Source: Fidelibacterota bacterium (GTDB lineage Bacteria; Fidelibacterota; Marinisomatia; SCGC-AAA003-L08; D37C17). From it: a stretch of 16,401 nt of DNA. A model generated the notes under the pieces. It was not told the DNA's origin. It saw nothing but the letters and a program-made list of their open reading frames with translations, and did not search any database. The translations under genes were made by a program, and so were the position numbers. Positions 13,405 through 16,401 of this stretch are shown here, piece after piece. Position 1 is the first letter of the stretch. Each line of letters starts with the position of its first letter. The stretch lies in the NCBI GenBank assembly GCA_002707765.1, contig PANV01000002.1:7524-23924 (forward strand), written 5' to 3'.

Positions 13405-16401
13405 ATGCATCTCAAAAGAATAGAAGTCGAGAACTTCAAATCATTTGGCGGGGAGATGGTAATTCCCTTCGACAAAGGATTCACTGCTATCACTGGTCCC
13501 AATGGGAGTGGCAAGTCTAACTCCGGCGATGCCATACAATTCGTTTTGGGCCCCAAGTCAACCAAGGCACTTAGGGCCTCAAACGTCGCCGAACTAATCT
13601 TCAACGGAGGAGGTAGGGGGAAGGCCGCCAAGCACATGTCAGTTACTCTGGTTTTTGCAAATATTGCTGAACATGATGGTAGGAGGAGGCTGAGGATTGA
13701 GGAAGATGAGGTGTCATTCACCAGATCCGTCAGGCTGAACAGAAAGGGAGATCCAATCTCATCTTTTAGAATCGGAGACAAGCCGTCTAGTGCTACCGAG
13801 ATGCGAAGAGTCCTTTCTGAGGCTGGACTCCGAGGAGACGGCTACAACATAGTACTCCAAGGTGACGTTACCAATCTAGCCACAATGACCCCCCACAAGA
13901 GAAGAGGTGTTCTGGAAGACGTCGCTGGCGTCACAGCATATGATGATGAAATTCGACGAGCAACAACTCAGAGAAAACACGTTGAGAGCAGTATAGAGAC
14001 GATTGATCTTCTCGAAGACGACAAGAAGAAACAACTCAAACAACTTTCCAAGGAGAGAGAGCAAGCCCTCAAGTACAGGGAAATCAAGGAGGATTTTGAT
14101 AAATCCCGAGTAACCCTGTACCAATCTAGATATAGGAATCGTCTTGATGAGGTCAGTCTCTTGGGCAATGAAAGGGCGAATTATTCAGAGAAGGTTAGGT
14201 CTCTGGGATCTTCATTAGCTGATGGAAATAAGAAACTAGATTCTTTCGACACAGAGCTCGTCTCAGTTGAGTCCGAGTTGAGAAAGGCTCTCGCCGGAGA
14301 TGCTCAGAGAATTATGGAGAGTATCAGGCAGTACGAAATCGAGATAGAAACGGGTTCTGATAGAATTGGAGATCAGAGAAAGATAATCTCAAACTCTAAT
14401 GGAGAAATTTCTACTCTTAAAAAGGAGCTAGAAAGAGCTATGGGGGCGAAAAATGAAGCAAATGAAAAGCTCCATACTGCTAAGAAATCTCTAGAAGATG
14501 CAGAACAGTCACTAATTGACTCAGCAAAAGAAGAGGCTGAAGCCAGGAAGGCAATAGAATCTGGCGATAAGTTCGCTAGAGATCTAAACAGGGCGTTAGG
14601 TAAGGCCAGTGAAAGAGTTTCTGAGGCTCAAGATTCGTATGCGCAGGCCCAACTGGAGTCAGATAGAGCTGAGCAAGCATCACAGATGGCCTCTGAGAAC
14701 CTCGCAGATCTCGAGGAAAAGTTCGAGGAAGCAATAATGATCAAGGATGATCTAGAACTAATCGGCAATGATATCAATGAAAATGGACCTGAATCTGACA
14801 GGTCATCATTAGCTGACGATTTGAGGAGCCTCCAAAAGCAAGAATCTGAACTGAGGTCAGACAGGGATAGAGCAGAGATTAGACTAAGAGATGCCGAAAG
14901 AGAGCTTAGCAAAGCGAAAGCACGTCTAGAGGCTAGGTCATCAGCTCCAGGCTCAGCAGTCACTATCGCCGCCCTAACAAGACTCAGGGAGAGCGGGCAG
15001 ATCTCTGGAATCCTGGGTACACTGGGAGAACTTACTTCTCCCAAGGACCCATCCCACGAGGAAGCACTAGCTACTGCATTAGGAAACGGCCTGAGAAGCA
15101 TCGTCGTCAGAGATGACGAGGTTGCAGCAAAGTGTATCAAGTGGCTAAGGGAGAATAGCGGAGGAAGGGCTACATTCCTCCCTCTAAACAAACTAAAAGT
15201 TTCAAGGCCTCAAGGAAGAACACTCCTAGTGGCTAGAAACCCAGGAATAATTGGATTCGCTCAAGATTTACTGGAGTATGACCAAGAGGTAGAGATTGCA
15301 GTGACCTATGCGAGCAGAAACACACTCCTTGTCCAATCGATGGAAGTGGCCAGAAATAATATGGGAGGAGTCAGAATGGTGACTCTGGAAGGATCACTAA
15401 TTGAGAGCTCAGGTGCAATGACGGGAGGATCTACATCTCGTGGAAATCGGCCGTCATTTGGAGGTAGCGCAGGAGGGCATTCTAGTGTTGATAAGCATGA
15501 AAGATTGGTCCAAGAGTCTAACCTAATCTACTCTACGGTTGACGCAGCATTAAGAGAGACAATGCTTAATCTTCAAGATCTCAGAGATAGAATTAACAAT
15601 GCCGATGGGAGTGATCACTCAGTTAAACTAAGGAACTGGAAAGCTGATATGGACAGGGCTACAAAATCTCTGTCGGAGATAGAGAATAGGATGAGGGCAT
15701 CCAGATCCGAGTTCGAAACATGTGAAAACACAAAGGCTCTGAAGATATCAGAGGCCGAGAAAGCCAGAGTTGCTCTGGGACTCGCTCTTCAGAATCGAAC
15801 TGATGCTGCGGAGGCACTTCAAGACAACACCCCCGATCATCTTTCTGAGATACTCAGATCCGCTGAAAGAGAGAGGACAGAAGCCGAGAGGACTAAGCTG
15901 TCTTGCGAATCTTCGATATTAACAAACGAGAGTCAGATTGTTCTGATGAATCAGAGAGTCTCAGATATTGAAACAAGGATATCCAAGCAAGAAGAAGAAA
16001 TTAATACCGCACAAGAATCAATTATCCAATTAGAGTCATCTATCTCTACCGCAAAATCTGAGTTAATCGAACTGAGGGGTAAATCAGAGCAATTCGATGA
16101 AGAGCATCAAATCCTAACGAATAGGAGAGATGAGCTTGTGGGAGAGAGAGCAAGCCTCAGGGCTACGCTAGACCAGCTCTCCAAGGAGAGAGAGACTCTA
16201 AGGTCAAGAATAGACGAACTCAACTCCCAAATTAGTCAGAAGACCACTTTGGCCGAAGAGACAGCCAAAGAACTAGAAGATGCTGGTGTGGCCATCCCTC
16301 CTGAAGATATCCAACTACCAACCATTGCCGAGGCGGAGCGAGCGATGCAGGGGCTCGAACGCCGTCTCGGCAACCTTGGTAATGTGAATATGCTGGCTAT
16401 T
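13405..16401 (+). CDS. smc: SMC chromosome partition protein, 3' partial
   Basis: SMC dimers organise and separate chromosomes as part of a condensin-like complex with kleisin partners. The visible 999 residues start with I-E-V-E-N-F-K-S-F and the Walker A motif G-P-N-G-S-G-K-S (31-38). The Q-loop follows at Q152 (L-Q-G-D-V), then an R-R-G-V-L-E-D-V-A-G block. Residues about 165-510 are a long charged coiled coil, about 530-675 are the hinge (ending G-A-M-T-G-G-S at 670-676), and about 690-985 are the returning coil. The last visible residues, L-G-N-V-N-M-L-A-I, are the conserved lead-in to the C-terminal ATPase half, so the signature motif and Walker B are beyond the window. The hinge is of SMC type, not the zinc hook of Rad50. 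The reading frame is open to the window end without a break. Confidence 0.96.
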   Translation, partial: MHLKRIEVENFKSFGGEMVIPFDKGFTAITGPNGSGKSNSGDAIQFVLGPKSTKALRASNVAELIFNGGGRGKAAKHMSVTLVFANIAEHDGRRRLRIEEDEVSFTRSVRLNRKGDPISSFRIGDKPSSATEMRRVLSEAGLRGDGYNIVLQGDVTNLATMTPHKRRGVLEDVAGVTAYDDEIRRATTQRKHVESSIETIDLLEDDKKKQLKQLSKEREQALKYREIKEDFDKSRVTLYQSRYRNRLDEVSLLGNERANYSEKVRSLGSSLADGNKKLDSFDTELVSVESELRKALAGDAQRIMESIRQYEIEIETGSDRIGDQRKIISNSNGEISTLKKELERAMGAKNEANEKLHTAKKSLEDAEQSLIDSAKEEAEARKAIESGDKFARDLNRALGKASERVSEAQDSYAQAQLESDRAEQASQMASENLADLEEKFEEAIMIKDDLELIGNDINENGPESDRSSLADDLRSLQKQESELRSDRDRAEIRLRDAERELSKAKARLEARSSAPGSAVTIAALTRLRESGQISGILGTLGELTSPKDPSHEEALATALGNGLRSIVVRDDEVAAKCIKWLRENSGGRATFLPLNKLKVSRPQGRTLLVARNPGIIGFAQDLLEYDQEVEIAVTYASRNTLLVQSMEVARNNMGGVRMVTLEGSLIESSGAMTGGSTSRGNRPSFGGSAGGHSSVDKHERLVQESNLIYSTVDAALRETMLNLQDLRDRINNADGSDHSVKLRNWKADMDRATKSLSEIENRMRASRSEFETCENTKALKISEAEKARVALGLALQNRTDAAEALQDNTPDHLSEILRSAERERTEAERTKLSCESSILTNESQIVLMNQRVSDIETRISKQEEEINTAQESIIQLESSISTAKSELIELRGKSEQFDEEHQILTNRRDELVGERASLRATLDQLSKERETLRSRIDELNSQISQKTTLAEETAKELEDAGVAIPPEDIQLPTIAEAERAMQGLERRLGNLGNVNMLAI

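Noticed and set aside
14628..15191. 187-codon open frame on the minus strand inside smc
   Set aside because: Ser/Leu-rich translation is the mirror of the Glu/Arg-rich smc coiled coil; the plus-strand frame has clear SMC motifs.
13405..16401. Rad50 as an alternative identity for the final gene
   Set aside because: A globular SMC hinge with G-A-M-T-G-G is present instead of a CxxC zinc hook, and the end reads G-N-V-N-M-L-A-I as in SMC.

Overview
This is archaeal chromosomal DNA. It carries an A-type (archaeal V/A) ATP synthase operon, Shine-Dalgarno sites of the archaeal form GAGGTGAT, GTG starts, an archaeal-style ketopantoate reductase and an SMC protein. The absence of inteins or mobile elements and the EGY-like membrane protein with a glycosylation-prone ectodomain suggest a planktonic euryarchaeon, perhaps Poseidoniales (Marine Group II) or another Thermoplasmatota lineage. 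That placement is inference from gene style, not proof.

Positions 1-8181 (+ strand) hold eight ATP synthase genes in the order I-K-E-C-F-A-B-D. Subunit I is cut at its 5' end by the window edge. I and K form the membrane motor, E is the peripheral stalk, C, F and D are the coupler and central rotor, and A and B form the catalytic head. The stalk partner H is not in the window and may lie upstream. Gaps are short, and several stop codons lie next to or inside the next gene's Shine-Dalgarno site, so translation is probably coupled.

Positions 8235-10643 (+) encode an 802-residue protein. Its N-terminal half aligns by eye with EGY-type site-2 proteases (family M50), but the metal-binding HExxH and LDG motifs are replaced. 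Its C-terminal half is a large, probably extracytoplasmic, beta-rich region holding all 12 of the protein's N-glycosylation sequons. This is the most interesting object in the window. Its stop overlaps the start of a ketopantoate reductase gene (10643-11590, CoA synthesis).

The nadB gene for L-aspartate oxidase (NAD synthesis; 13278-11587, - strand) converges on it with overlapping stop codons. A 126-base divergent intergenic region with a perfect 15-base palindrome separates nadB from smc (13405 to the window end, +), which is cut before its C-terminal ATPase half.

No stretch over 300 bases lacks a gene; the largest gap is 13279-13404. I saw no tRNA, rRNA, CRISPR array, insertion sequence or clear poly-T terminator.
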